A stretch of DNA of 64,000 nt, taken from assembly GCA_025062105.1 (NCBI GenBank), contig JANXAQ010000061.1, forward strand, positions 1-64,000, read 5' to 3'. Shown here in pieces: positions 28,301-36,572 of this stretch (the first letter of the stretch is position 1; each line of letters opens with the position of its first letter). The notes beneath the pieces are model-generated. The model was not told the origin of the DNA and ran no database searches. It saw only the letters and a list, made by a program, of their open reading frames with translations. The DNA is from Thermoguttaceae bacterium. Its GTDB lineage: Bacteria; Planctomycetota; Planctomycetia; Pirellulales; Thermoguttaceae. Made by a program: the position numbers and the translations under genes.

Positions 28301-30512
28301 ATCTACCGAAGCCGCCTATTGCGAGGCCTCGTTGATGGTCTGGCGAGCCCAACGCGGACAACTGGATAAAAAAGCCCTGATCGAGGCCAAACAACGACTT
28401 CGCCAAGCTGGCCTGGAGCGTCCTGGTTGGCATGAGATTCCTCGGCTGGAAGCGGAAATTGCCCTGCTGGAAAACAAACCGGATGAAGCCATCACCCTCC
28501 TCCGCAAGGCAGCCGACTTAGGCCCATTAAGCCCTGTTCATGCCGGTCAATTGGTCCAACTGCTTTTTAGCCGAGGTCGCTATGAAGAGGCCCGAGAGGT
28601 GATCCAACGTCTTGGGCCAGCCGCTCAGACCTTCTTATTCCTCAAGCGCATCGAAGCCGAAATCAATCTCCGGTTAGGCGATTTTCCGCAGGCGTTGGCC
28701 AAAGCCGCAGAAGCTGTGCAAAATTCCACTAACCCCGGCGATTTCCTTTGGTACGGGGAACTACTGGCCCGAAACCGACGCTTTGACGACGCTATCCAGC
28801 AATTCCGCAAAGCAGTGCAACTGGATCCGAAAATCCCCCAAGGGTGGATTGCCTTGGTGGCCGTTCTGACGGAAACCAACCAAAAAGAAGAGGCCCTTCG
28901 AACGATTCGGCAAGCCCAGGCCAGTCTGCCGGAAGATGAAGTGCCGCTGGCTCTAGCACAGTGTTACCATCTGGTCGGCGATTTGAGCAAAGCGGAACAA
29001 TATTATCTAACGGCCCTGCAGCAAGCCCCAGAGAATCTGGGCGTGCTCCGGGCCGTAGCACGCTTCTATATGTTTACTGGCCAAAGCGAAGAGGCCAAAC
29101 GCTATCTGGTACAGGTACTGACGCTGGCGGGCCGGGAACCCGAAAAACATCGTCGGGAACTGATCGAAGGCAGGCGATTGCTGGCCCGAGTCTTGGCCGC
29201 CGAGGGGGATTGGCGGCAGGTTCAGCAGGCACTAGCCCTATTGGATCGAAACGCCGAAGGCGGCAGTCTGTCCGTCGAGGACCTGAAGTTGAAGATCGCC
29301 ATCTTGGCCTCCCGCCCGGATCGATCCAGCCGACTCAAGGCCATTGAACTGCTAGAAAAAGTACGTTCTGAAAATCAACAATCGTTCACTCCACATGATC
29401 TGTTCACTCTAGCACAACTCTATGAACAAACCAATCAGTGGGTAGTTGCTCAAGGTCTCCTGCGAGAACTGGTCCTGAAAAACCCCAAAGAACCTCAGTT
29501 CCTGGCTGGTTATGTCCAGCTGATGCTCAAACATGATGCCCCCCTCAATGCGGTGGAAGTGAACATAGGCCGGCTGGAACAACTGGCTCCGGAAGCTCCG
29601 TTTACCAAGATCCTTCGAGCTCGGCTGATGCTGAAAAAAGGGCAAACCACTGAAGCAATCGGCTTGCTCAAATCGTTGCTGCCCGCCCAACTTCTGCCTG
29701 AACACGTCCGATATCTGCCCCAGTTGGTTTCGGTTCTGGAAGAGGCTGGCCAGATTCAACCCGCCAAACAGCTCCTGGAAGGCTATGCCGACCAACAACC
29801 CGGCGCCCGATTGGTATTGGCCAATTTCATAGGCAAACACGGCAGCTGGCAAGAAGCCCTGGCCCATGTAGAAAAACTCTTGCCTCAGCACCCCCCAGCC
29901 GCGATCTTGCCGCGAGTGATCGCCATCTTGACCGAACAGCGCAAAAAAGGGCCCCTGCCCCCCGAAGTCTTCCAGAAAGTCCGGCCCTGGTTTATTCAAG
30001 CGGCCGAAGAGGCTCCCAACTCAAAAACCATTCAATTGCACTTGGCCTCCTTAGCCGACCTGCAAGAAGATTACGCAGAACAAATCCGCATCTACCGAGA
30101 ATTCCTCCGACGAGAAGACCTGCGGGATCGGGAAAAGGCCATTGTCTGGAATAACTTGGCTTTCTTGCTAGCGGCCGAAGGCAAACAGCCCGATGAAGCC
30201 CTTCGACTGATCGACCATGCCATTGAAATCCTCGGCCCGGTCCCAGAACTGCTGGATACACGGGCTGTGGCCTTGTTGGCAGCTGGTAAACCCCAGGAAG
30301 CTCTAGAGGTTTTAAACCAGGCCCTTCAGGACGCCCCTTCCGGCATCATGTATTTCCATCGAGCCTTAGTGTATCAGGCATTAAAAGACATGCGTTCTGC
30401 AGCCGCCGACCTCCAACGGGCCCATGAAAACTATCAGCTTACCTACGACCAAGTGCCTAAAATCGAACGCAACGCCTATAACAAACTCTTGGCCGCCCTA
30501 AAATCTCTATGA
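25383..30512 (+). CDS. Giant membrane TPR protein with Ala-rich cytoplasmic domain
   Basis: 1709 residues. Residues 1-70 are a Pro/Ser/Gly-rich linker. About 75-295 are an extreme Ala/Glu/Arg-rich helix (runs such as AAREAAARAAEIAAQQAAAR) ending in a Lys/Ala/Arg segment (RAAKAAKAARAAKAARLAQ). A single membrane helix follows at about 303-325. From about 330 to the end there are many tetratricopeptide repeats (for example EEAIRFYTHYVNYVPKDYAAYSRLA and REALATFEHVIARDPEHLPAYVALA). With the basic part before the helix, the positive-inside rule puts the Ala-rich domain in the cytoplasm and the TPRs outside it. A scaffold role is inferred. A start at 25383 has GAGGTG upstream. Only a PR-A separates it from dprA. 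Confidence 0.88.
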   Translation: MTSDAPEVPPMENLPAEPPVASEQSEGVSSAGGGSGDGQSVSMAGQEARPPVVSGPSVPEKEGLLKTVLKVAAGLGPKRSPEEIALEEAEKRAEAFAKEALRASQAAIAARERARKAAEEAAEEARKAVEAAEAAKAALKDVHAARLAVAARRAADRAAALAAEAAAREAAEEAAREAAARAAEIAAQQAAAREAAQRAAEQAALEAAQRAARQQAELAAQEAALRAAQQAAQEASRQAALEAAQRAAREAELARRAEADRKARAIRAAKAAKAARAAKAARLAQRAAERTGLEYRPAKRLNLKVALGVPITVAVLAVAVVVVHAFQVSRTAELMLAKAEEAEQKGNKEEAIRFYTHYVNYVPKDYAAYSRLALLVADRIRPTSHPRLLLEAFHVLDRAAQQDPENMEVLRRLADIAQRLGRWQQAANHWQRLLERFPKDSEVGLRLGQCQIQMEKYREALATFEHVIARDPEHLPAYVALADLLREKLQDPDRADSWINQMVARNPKSVKAFVERAKYFHRSKQLNAASEDIRRALEMQPQNVEVLVTAAEFAIDNKAYEEASDYLDRAQALHPEDESVQRARMVLNLSLGKTAEVLEPLEKRIREEQSADAMDLLTVADLHLKNGDLKKAREAIKKMQQAGFREEILEFFEARAEVAAGNWRKATFMLERLRAKVAGWPEFLTHVDLLLGACYEQLRLPDRQLVIYRGLLDRNPSLQPAQAGYAVALFRLGKLDEAAREFAALEKAMGDEFLQTPALRNVLFQLIVARILQQPEKARDWSELEKYVERLSKVEGVDAAQFTLMQAEVLSRKGDNAKAQQLVQAQLEKFPKDVGLWTAAVKLAAMLQTPQEALRLAQQAKTACGDDVTLRLTMAELALQLPAEEAAKQLEALGVGTEEFSEFEKVRLWRGLGACWYRLRDRQKAYQYWQQVAQSPLRDPQIFLVLFELARESEDESRMKEALKMINEYLGSQSTEAAYCEASLMVWRAQRGQLDKKALIEAKQRLRQAGLERPGWHEIPRLEAEIALLENKPDEAITLLRKAADLGPLSPVHAGQLVQLLFSRGRYEEAREVIQRLGPAAQTFLFLKRIEAEINLRLGDFPQALAKAAEAVQNSTNPGDFLWYGELLARNRRFDDAIQQFRKAVQLDPKIPQGWIALVAVLTETNQKEEALRTIRQAQASLPEDEVPLALAQCYHLVGDLSKAEQYYLTALQQAPENLGVLRAVARFYMFTGQSEEAKRYLVQVLTLAGREPEKHRRELIEGRRLLARVLAAEGDWRQVQQALALLDRNAEGGSLSVEDLKLKIAILASRPDRSSRLKAIELLEKVRSENQQSFTPHDLFTLAQLYEQTNQWVVAQGLLRELVLKNPKEPQFLAGYVQLMLKHDAPLNAVEVNIGRLEQLAPEAPFTKILRARLMLKKGQTTEAIGLLKSLLPAQLLPEHVRYLPQLVSVLEEAGQIQPAKQLLEGYADQQPGARLVLANFIGKHGSWQEALAHVEKLLPQHPPAAILPRVIAILTEQRKKGPLPPEVFQKVRPWFIQAAEEAPNSKTIQLHLASLADLQEDYAEQIRIYREFLRREDLRDREKAIVWNNLAFLLAAEGKQPDEALRLIDHAIEILGPVPELLDTRAVALLAAGKPQEALEVLNQALQDAPSGIMYFHRALVYQALKDMRSAAADLQRAHENYQLTYDQVPKIERNAYNKLLAALKSL

Positions 30513-30530
30513 CCGACATTATCCCATTAG

Positions 30531-30680
30531 GCTCGACTTTTGCCCTTTTGGACCTTCTGCTGAAAGGGGAAATCTTTACTTGCTTGCAATTGTTGGAGTT
30601 AGGAAATTCGATGGACGAAAAAGGGATTCGTGGTAATGCTTAGCGACCAAACAAGTTAGGGAAAAATGGCAAAAGTCGAA
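30531..30680 (+). mobile_element. PR-A element between the TPR gene and dprA
   Basis: Starts GCTCGACTTTTGCCC and ends AATGGCAAAAGTCGA. It begins 19 bp after the TPR stop. Flanks TAG and AGT show no clear TNA pair. Confidence 0.82.
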
Positions 30681-30742
30681 GTGTCGCTGTGTCCGAGCAA
30701 AGAAGGAGTTAGATTGTCTGCAGAGCAGGAGGCCTGGCAGCG

Positions 30743-31945
30743 ATGAACTCTCAGGAAGCCAAACAAGTAGACTGCGTTTCTGAGCAGCCTGAGCTTCTCC
30801 AGCCGAATCCCAACGCCCTGAATCAGGCCACCCAAACGGCGCCGCTGCCTGAACTGCTAGATGAGTTGGCTTTGGCATTGGTGCCGGGCGTAGGTCCCCG
30901 CACCCGACTGAAGCTGCTGGAATATTTTGGGTCGGTAAAGGCGGTCTTAGAAGCTTCGGCTGCGGAACTGCAACAAGTTCCGGATGTCGGCCCGAAATTG
31001 GCCTTGGCGATTCGATCGGCGGAGGATCGCTCGAAAGCCCAACAGGTCTGGTCGATCTGCCGTCAACACGGGATTCAAGTGCTTTGCCAAACAGATCCGG
31101 AGTATCCGGAGCTACTAAAACAGATTGCGGATCCGCCGGCGGTGCTTTTTGTTCGGGGTGAGCTTTTGCCCAGGGATCAACTGGCCATTGCCATTGTGGG
31201 CACTCGGCATCCGAGCTTGTATGGGCTTCGGCAGGCGGAGCGGCTCGCTGGAAGTTTAGCCCGAGCGGGGCTAACGATTATCAGCGGATTAGCCAGAGGC
31301 ATCGATGCGGCGGCGCATCGAGGTGCTTTGGCTGCAGGTGGACGTACCCTAGCAGTACTGGCCAATGGAGTCATTGATATTTATCCACCTGAACATAAAA
31401 ACCTAGCTGAGCAAATCATTGCCCACGGAGCTTTGCTTAGCGAAACCCCGCCGGGTACCCAACCGCTAGCCGGTATGTTTCCCCAGCGAAATCGGCTGAT
31501 CAGCGGACTTGCCCTGGGAGTGTTGGTCGTGGAAGCCCCGCATCGGTCCGGTGCATTGATCACTGCCCGCCATGCCCTGGAACAAAATCGAGAGGTTTTT
31601 GCAGTGCCTGGCCGAATCGATGAACCCACCAGCCACGGCTGCCATCAACTAATCCGGGACGGTGCCAAACTGGTCGAATCGGCCGAGGATATCCTGGAAG
31701 AATTAGGCCCCCTGGTGCAGCCGACGGTGCGAGAAGACGGTCGGCCAATCCGGCACCCGGCCGAACTGCTGCTCAATCCTACCGAAGAAGCGGTCCTGCA
31801 GGCCATTGGCACCGACCCAACTGACATCGACCAGATCGTTCGCACCACCGGTCTGCCAGTACCCAGGGTACTGGCCTCGATCAGTGTGTTGGAAATGCGG
31901 CATTTAGTTCGGCGCCTTAGCGGCAGTAGCGTAGTCCGCCGGTAA
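30743..31945 (+). CDS. dprA: DNA-processing protein DprA
   Basis: 400 residues. Helix-hairpin-helix-like N-terminus (VPGVGPRTRLKLLEYFGS, VPDVGPKLALAI), a DprA/Smf Rossmann core with IAIVGTRHPS, GLTIISGLARGIDAAAHRGAL, GRTLAVLANGVIDIYPPEH and MFPQRNRLISGLALGVLVVEA, and a C-terminal winged-helix (about 340-395). DprA protects incoming single-stranded DNA and loads RecA during natural transformation. AGGAGG stands 11 bp before the ATG. No other competence genes are in the window. The presence of DprA fits a genome that acquires DNA, but it is widespread. Confidence 0.95.
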   Translation: MNSQEAKQVDCVSEQPELLQPNPNALNQATQTAPLPELLDELALALVPGVGPRTRLKLLEYFGSVKAVLEASAAELQQVPDVGPKLALAIRSAEDRSKAQQVWSICRQHGIQVLCQTDPEYPELLKQIADPPAVLFVRGELLPRDQLAIAIVGTRHPSLYGLRQAERLAGSLARAGLTIISGLARGIDAAAHRGALAAGGRTLAVLANGVIDIYPPEHKNLAEQIIAHGALLSETPPGTQPLAGMFPQRNRLISGLALGVLVVEAPHRSGALITARHALEQNREVFAVPGRIDEPTSHGCHQLIRDGAKLVESAEDILEELGPLVQPTVREDGRPIRHPAELLLNPTEEAVLQAIGTDPTDIDQIVRTTGLPVPRVLASISVLEMRHLVRRLSGSSVVRR

Positions 31946-32267
31946 CTGCCAGCCGACCGGCTTGCTAGTCTGGACTCCTTGTAATATCCGGTGGGGCCGC
32001 TTGTCTTGTCCACGCCCCCATCCTGCCGACCGAGTTGCTAGTCTGGACTCCCTGCAATGGCATGAAGACCTCCACCTCCCCCCTGCGCTACCAGGATCCA
32101 CGCCCCAATGAGACGGCTTAATGCCCCCCCAACTAAACACAACTCCCCAACCCCTCCAATGCTCCCTCGATTCCCACTTACCTGGGAATGCCAACGCAGG
32201 GGGGTGTTTCCTCTCCAATCGCCATCCACTTAGCTAAAACAGAGCAATGGACCAAGCTAGTAAGTGG
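31946..32267. other. Convergent gap between dprA and purE
   Basis: A short direct repeat, TTGCTAGTCTGGACTCC, occurs at about 31962-31978 and 32035-32051, each preceded by CCGACCG. No named repeat family and no clear terminator is present, although two genes converge here. Confidence 0.5.
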
Positions 32268-32795
32268 TCAGGAGGTTGGCGTTGAGCGAGCCAATTGGGC
32301 TTGCAAGCTGACATGGGCCGCACGGACTTTTTCCGCCAGCTTTTGCTTGAACTGGAGGAGTTTTTCCTGCAGTTCCGGCTGGTTGAGGGCCAGGATTTGC
32401 ACGGCCAATAGGCCGGCATTGCGTGGCCCACCCGAATTGGTTCCAACGACCGCCACGGGTACATCGCCCGGCATCTGGACCATAGAAAGCAGGGAATCCA
32501 AACCGCCAGCCAGTTCGGTAGGGACGGGAATGCCGATGACCGGCAGGATAGTATGGGCGGCCAGCACACCGGCCAAATGAGCCGCTCCACCTGCCGCCCC
32601 AATCAGCACTTTCAGACCGCGCTGAGCTGCTCGGCTCGCATACTCGGCCACATCCGTCGGAGTCCGATGGGCGCTCATGACCGAGACTTCATAGGCTATC
32701 CCGAACTGCTCGAGGACCTCGGCCGCTCCTTGAACCTTCGGCCAATCATTCGCACTACCTAATACGATCCCAACCAACGGGGCTTTTTCTGCCAT
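32268..32795 (-). CDS. purE: N5-carboxyaminoimidazole ribonucleotide mutase (PurE, class I)
   Basis: 175 residues. Hallmarks of class I PurE: GSANDWPKV at 13-21, SAHRTP at 41-46 with the active His43, GAAGGAAHLAGVLAA, and LDSLLSMVQMPGDVPV. It converts N5-CAIR to CAIR in purine synthesis. No purK is adjacent. AGGAGG stands 6 bp before the ATG. Twenty-five bases upstream of the start codon a PR-C element is inserted with an 8-bp duplication, so the native promoter was displaced and transcription must begin in the element or cross it. Confidence 0.95.
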   Translation of the reverse strand: MAEKAPLVGIVLGSANDWPKVQGAAEVLEQFGIAYEVSVMSAHRTPTDVAEYASRAAQRGLKVLIGAAGGAAHLAGVLAAHTILPVIGIPVPTELAGGLDSLLSMVQMPGDVPVAVVGTNSGGPRNAGLLAVQILALNQPELQEKLLQFKQKLAEKVRAAHVSLQAQLARSTPTS

Positions 32796-32820
32796 AACGT
32801 GCCTCCTAGTAATTTAGTTA

Positions 32821-33011
32821 GGGAACCTCTCCAAAATACTGAACATATCGTGAGCTTTGTGAGCCTTTGATTCTCTAGCCGGTCGATTCTATTATCTGAA
32901 CATCTACTATCTATTGGGTCCTAGCGATGCTAGCAACCCTATATGTTGTGTTAGAGAGAAGACCAGACAAAATGGGATAAAAATATCCTTTTCGAACTCT
33001 GCAGAGGTTCC
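32821..33011 (+). mobile_element. PR-C element with 8-bp duplication, at the purE promoter
   Basis: Starts GGGAACCTCTCCAAAAT and ends CTCTGCAGAGGTTCC, 191 bp. TTTAGTTA lies at 32813-32820 and 33012-33019. Core ATCTACTATCTATTGGGTCC and GCTAGC present. Best-bounded PR-C copy. Confidence 0.9.
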
Positions 33012-33223
33012 TTTAGTTATTTTGAGCGTGGCTGTGGCTAAAATTCTGTATAGGCAAAATAAGCCTAATACCTGCAAATCCCGGCTTTGTACAGCACCTA
33101 ACCGTTTTCCTGATATAAAACCCTAACCTCCTTTCAAAAACTCATATTACCTGGCATCTGGAATGCAGCCCCCAAGTTTCTTATAGATTCCCGCACTCTG
33201 TTGAAAGGTTGCCCGCCGACTGA

Positions 33224-33378
33224 GAGTCTGTCCAAAAAAAGCATTTTCTATGAGGAGAGGAGGTTGCCTGCCTCAATCCCCCAGAATCCAATTCCAGTTG
33301 TTAAGGAGTGCGGAGGATAGGAGCCGGTCGGCCAAAACCCATGGGAAACCAGCCAAATCCCCATTTTAGGATAGTCTC
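33224..33378 (-). mobile_element. PR-B element nested in PR-D
   Basis: Starts GAGTCTGTCCAAAAA and ends TTTTAGGATAGTCTC. TGA at 33221-33223 and 33379-33381. Confidence 0.9.
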
Positions 33379-33381
33379 TGA

Positions 33382-33531
33382 ACTCGACTTTTGCCATTTT
33401 TGGCGTTCCCCCGAAAGGAGAAAACTCTAACTCCTTGTAACTATTGGAGTTAGGAAATTGGATGAACAAAAGAGAGTTTCGTCGTAACTGCTGATGGCAA
33501 AACCAGTTAGGAAAAATGGCAAAACTCGAGC
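33382..33531 (+). mobile_element. PR-A element nested in PR-D
   Basis: Starts ACTCGACTTTTGCCATTTT and ends GGCAAAACTCGAGC. TGA at 33379-33381 and 33532-33534. Confidence 0.9.
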
Positions 33532-33676
33532 TGAGAAGGTTTTGCCCAAATACGGGTCGGTTTTGCTGGAGTTTTTGGGGGTTTAGGCCTCCGGTAGGAA
33601 AGGGTTTTAACAAAGCCAGATTCCCGCACAAAGCAGTTCGATTGGACTGGAATATCTATCTTCCCTATCCTCATAA

Positions 33677-33826
33677 CCTCGACTTTTGCCATTTTTGGCC
33701 TCGCCCTGGACGGGCAAATCTCTAAGTCCATGTAACTATTGCAGTTAGGAAATTGGGTGAGCAAAAGGAGGTTTCGCCGTAACTATTGGAGGCAAACCAG
33801 GTTAGGAAAAATGGCAAAAATTGAGC
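33677..33826 (+). mobile_element. PR-A element with TAA target duplication
   Basis: Starts CCTCGACTTTTGCCATTTT and ends GGCAAAAATTGAGC. TAA at 33674-33676 and 33827-33829. Confidence 0.88.
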
Positions 33827-33974
33827 TAACCGCACCCTAAAAAATCGGTCCTCCGAAGATGTTTACTTGAGCATTGGCTTAAGGCCGGTTAGATTAAAAA
33901 TATAATGTGCCTAGTGCCCGGTTGGAAGGAGTGCCGATTTTCCGCACGGAGCAGTTTACCTATTTTTTTCCCCG

Positions 33975-34115
33975 TGAATATGGACTTTTGCCTTTTTGGT
34001 CTCCTGCCGAACCCAGAAAGCTCTAACTCCTCGGAACTGGTGAGATTACGAAATTGGGTGAATAAAAGAAGGGGTCGAACTCAAAGTAAGTTAGGAAAAA
34101 TGGCAAAACTGGAGA
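33975..34115 (+). repeat. Decayed PR-A element
   Basis: TGGACTTTTGCCTTTTTGG at the left and AATGGCAAAACTGGAG at the right, with the usual TCTAACTCC interior. No duplication visible. Confidence 0.65.
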
Positions 34116-34124
34116 TTCGGAGCT

Positions 34125-34198
34125 TCTAACAAAAGATGAGTTTTCCTACGCGAACGGGGAGCAGCTGCGAACCGGGGAGAGTCTCATTTTTGATAGAG
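34125..34198. repeat. PR-E element upstream of the Hsp70 pair
   Basis: TTCTAACAAAAGATGAG and CTCATTTTTGATAGAGG are inverted around a 40-bp centre. It ends about 78 bp before the first Hsp70 start. Confidence 0.62.
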
Positions 34199-34275
34199 GT
34201 TCTTAGCCTCTTCTCCTCGGCGGAAGTGTCACTAAGATAGCAACGTTGCCCACCGTTTTACCGTGAGAGTGTTCC

Positions 34276-36531
34276 ATGGGGAAACTTAAACCAATCGGGA
34301 TTGATTTAGGGACAACGAATTCAGCGGTGGCTTGGGTAGATCATGCGGGCCGAACCGCCATGGTACCCAATAGCGAAGGGGATATCCTTACGCCAAGTGT
34401 GGTATTTTTTGATGATTATGAGGTCATTGTAGGCAAAGAGGCTCGAGCCGCTGCTATCCTCTACCCCGATCGGGTGGCCGAGTGTGTCAAGCGCGATATG
34501 GGCCATCCCTACTACAGCAAACCGATCCGAGGTCAATATCTACCGCCGGAAGTCATCCAGGCGTGCATCCTCCGAAAACTAAAGGCCGATATTTTACATA
34601 CCCTGGGGCCGGATACGGCGGTGGTCATTACTGTGCCGGCCTATTTTGACGAATTGCGGCGGAAAGCCACGGCCGATGCGGGGGAAATGGCAGGTCTTCG
34701 GGTCTTGGACATTGTCAACGAGCCGACAGCCGCTGCCTTGTCGTTTGGAGAGGCAGTAGGTTTTTTGACCCCCAGCGGAAGCCCCAAAGAAGAAATGACC
34801 GTAATGGTCTACGATCTAGGCGGTGGCACGTTTGACGTAACACTTTTACACTTAGCGCCTGGCACTATCCGCACCATCGCCACGGACGGCGACGTGCAGT
34901 TGGGCGGTCGCGACTGGGACATGCGCCTGGTCGATTATGTGGCCGAGCAGTTCAAGGCCATCCACGGGCTAGATCCCCGGCAAACGCCGGCCGGATTGCA
35001 ACGGCTGCTGGATACCTGTGTGGAAGCCAAACATACCCTTAGCGCCCGCACCAAAACAAAAGTCCGGGTGGTTCATGAAGGTCGCATTGCTGACATCGAG
35101 GTTACTAGAGAAAAATTCGAAGAACTGACGGCTGACCTATTAGAACGAACCGCCTACACATGTCGACAGCTTTTGGCGGCGGCCAAAATGGATTGGTCGC
35201 AGATAAACCGAATCCTTCTAGTGGGCGGGTCCACTCGCATGCCCATGGTCAGCCGAATGCTCAAGCAGCTTTCCGGCATGGAGCCGGATCATACGGTAAA
35301 TCCCGACGAGGCGGTGGCCCGCGGGGCAGCCCAATACGCCAGCTATCTTCTCGCCAAACAAGGCGGCATCTACACCAGGCCCAGCTTCGAAGTCGTCAAT
35401 GTCAACGCCCACAGCCTCGGCGTAGAAGGCATCGACCCGGATACAATGCGGAAAACCAATGTGATTTTGATTCCTCGCAATACGCCGCTGCCGGCCCGGT
35501 TTACCGAACGTTTTGCCACCAAAACAGATAATCAGCGTTCCATCGTCATCCAGATCCTGGAAGGCGAAAGTACGCATCCGGCTGAGTGTACTCCGATTGC
35601 TCGTACAGTGATTCGGGACTTACCGACGGGTTTGCCGAAAGGCTGGCCGGTAGAAGTAACATTTGAATATGGTACCAATGGCCGACTTTCTGTCCGCGCG
35701 GTTGTCCCCGGCACGCAGCGGGAAGTGCAACTGGAATTGGAACGGGACTGGGGTTACAGCTCCGAGGGCATTGCGCGGTGGCGGCAGGTGATGGCAGGTT
35801 CGCCTGGGTTTGGGGATTTTGAACGTCTGTTGCAGGAGATGTTGCAAACTGGGCCATCCCAAACGGCCCAGTCAGTAGGAGGCGGTTGGGTGGCTGTGCC
35901 CGTTGGAGCGGAATCGGCCAATTGGGCCACCCCCCTCGGGCCTGCCCCACCAGCACCCCCCGCTGCGACACAAAGCAGCCCTGCCACAGCTTCCGTACCA
36001 ACGCCCTCCATCCCTGCGCCATCTGCCTCTGTGGCTTCGGGAGGAACAGCCTCTATAATGTCTGGCTCTATGATGTCTGGGGCAGCTATGGCCGGGCCTT
36101 CGCTGGCTGGCTCCGCAGCTGCAGCGGCCTCGGCAGCCGTTATGCCTCCTACGGACATACCCGGCCTGAGGGGGCCTTCTGGGTTAGGAGCCCCAGCCTC
36201 GGCTGCCCGACCGATAGGGGAAATAGCTGCAGGAGCAATCTCTGCCGGCGGGGTTGCTGTGCCGACGCCTGCTAGCTTACTGAGTGGGCCCCATCCAGCC
36301 TCAGCATCCAGCGGTGGGTTGACCGCTAGCTATCCGCCTCAGGCCCCTCCGCTGGCAACTTCCATTTCTACCAAAACCGCCACCGAACTGTCCGAAGACA
36401 TGGCCGGTTCGGGCAGCTCCTCTCGAATGCTCAGCCTAGTAGGCCATGTGATTTTTGCCTTGTTGGGATTGGCCTTAGGATATTTGATCGGGCATTGGTG
36501 GAATCCAGAACGATTTCCACTTCCCTGGTAA
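34276..36531 (+). CDS. Membrane-anchored Hsp70 (DnaK-like) chaperone
   Basis: 751 residues. The ATPase domain is complete: GIDLGTTNSAVAW (phosphate-1) at the N-terminus, NEPTAAALSFG, VYDLGGGTFDVTLL (phosphate-2) near 175-190 and LLVGGSTRMPMV (adenosine) near 315-325. A beta substrate-binding domain follows (IPRNTPLPARFTERF, DNQRSIVIQILEGES). The usual helical lid and EEVD-type tail are absent. Instead about 180 residues of Pro/Ala/Ser/Gly linker lead to a membrane helix at about 721-742 and a 9-residue tail. It is therefore a tail-anchored Hsp70 with its ATPase in the cytoplasm. GTGAGAG precedes the ATG. A second Hsp70 follows after 41 bp. Confidence 0.92.
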   Translation: MGKLKPIGIDLGTTNSAVAWVDHAGRTAMVPNSEGDILTPSVVFFDDYEVIVGKEARAAAILYPDRVAECVKRDMGHPYYSKPIRGQYLPPEVIQACILRKLKADILHTLGPDTAVVITVPAYFDELRRKATADAGEMAGLRVLDIVNEPTAAALSFGEAVGFLTPSGSPKEEMTVMVYDLGGGTFDVTLLHLAPGTIRTIATDGDVQLGGRDWDMRLVDYVAEQFKAIHGLDPRQTPAGLQRLLDTCVEAKHTLSARTKTKVRVVHEGRIADIEVTREKFEELTADLLERTAYTCRQLLAAAKMDWSQINRILLVGGSTRMPMVSRMLKQLSGMEPDHTVNPDEAVARGAAQYASYLLAKQGGIYTRPSFEVVNVNAHSLGVEGIDPDTMRKTNVILIPRNTPLPARFTERFATKTDNQRSIVIQILEGESTHPAECTPIARTVIRDLPTGLPKGWPVEVTFEYGTNGRLSVRAVVPGTQREVQLELERDWGYSSEGIARWRQVMAGSPGFGDFERLLQEMLQTGPSQTAQSVGGGWVAVPVGAESANWATPLGPAPPAPPAATQSSPATASVPTPSIPAPSASVASGGTASIMSGSMMSGAAMAGPSLAGSAAAAASAAVMPPTDIPGLRGPSGLGAPASAARPIGEIAAGAISAGGVAVPTPASLLSGPHPASASSGGLTASYPPQAPPLATSISTKTATELSEDMAGSGSSSRMLSLVGHVIFALLGLALGYLIGHWWNPERFPLPW

Positions 36532-36572
36532 ACTCTGGATACTGGCATTGAGAACTTAGTGTCGGAACAACT

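Larger units (their letters stand above)
33194..33617 (+). mobile_element. PR-D element with 9-bp duplication, split by PR-B and PR-A
   Basis: The left part CACTCTGTTGAAAGGTTGCC (33194-33220) and right part GAAGGTTTTGCCC to GGGTTTTAACAAAGCC (33535-33617) together make one PR-D. AGATTCCCG flanks the whole at 33185-33193 and 33618-33626. The two inner elements and three copies of TGA occupy 33221-33534. Confidence 0.9.
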
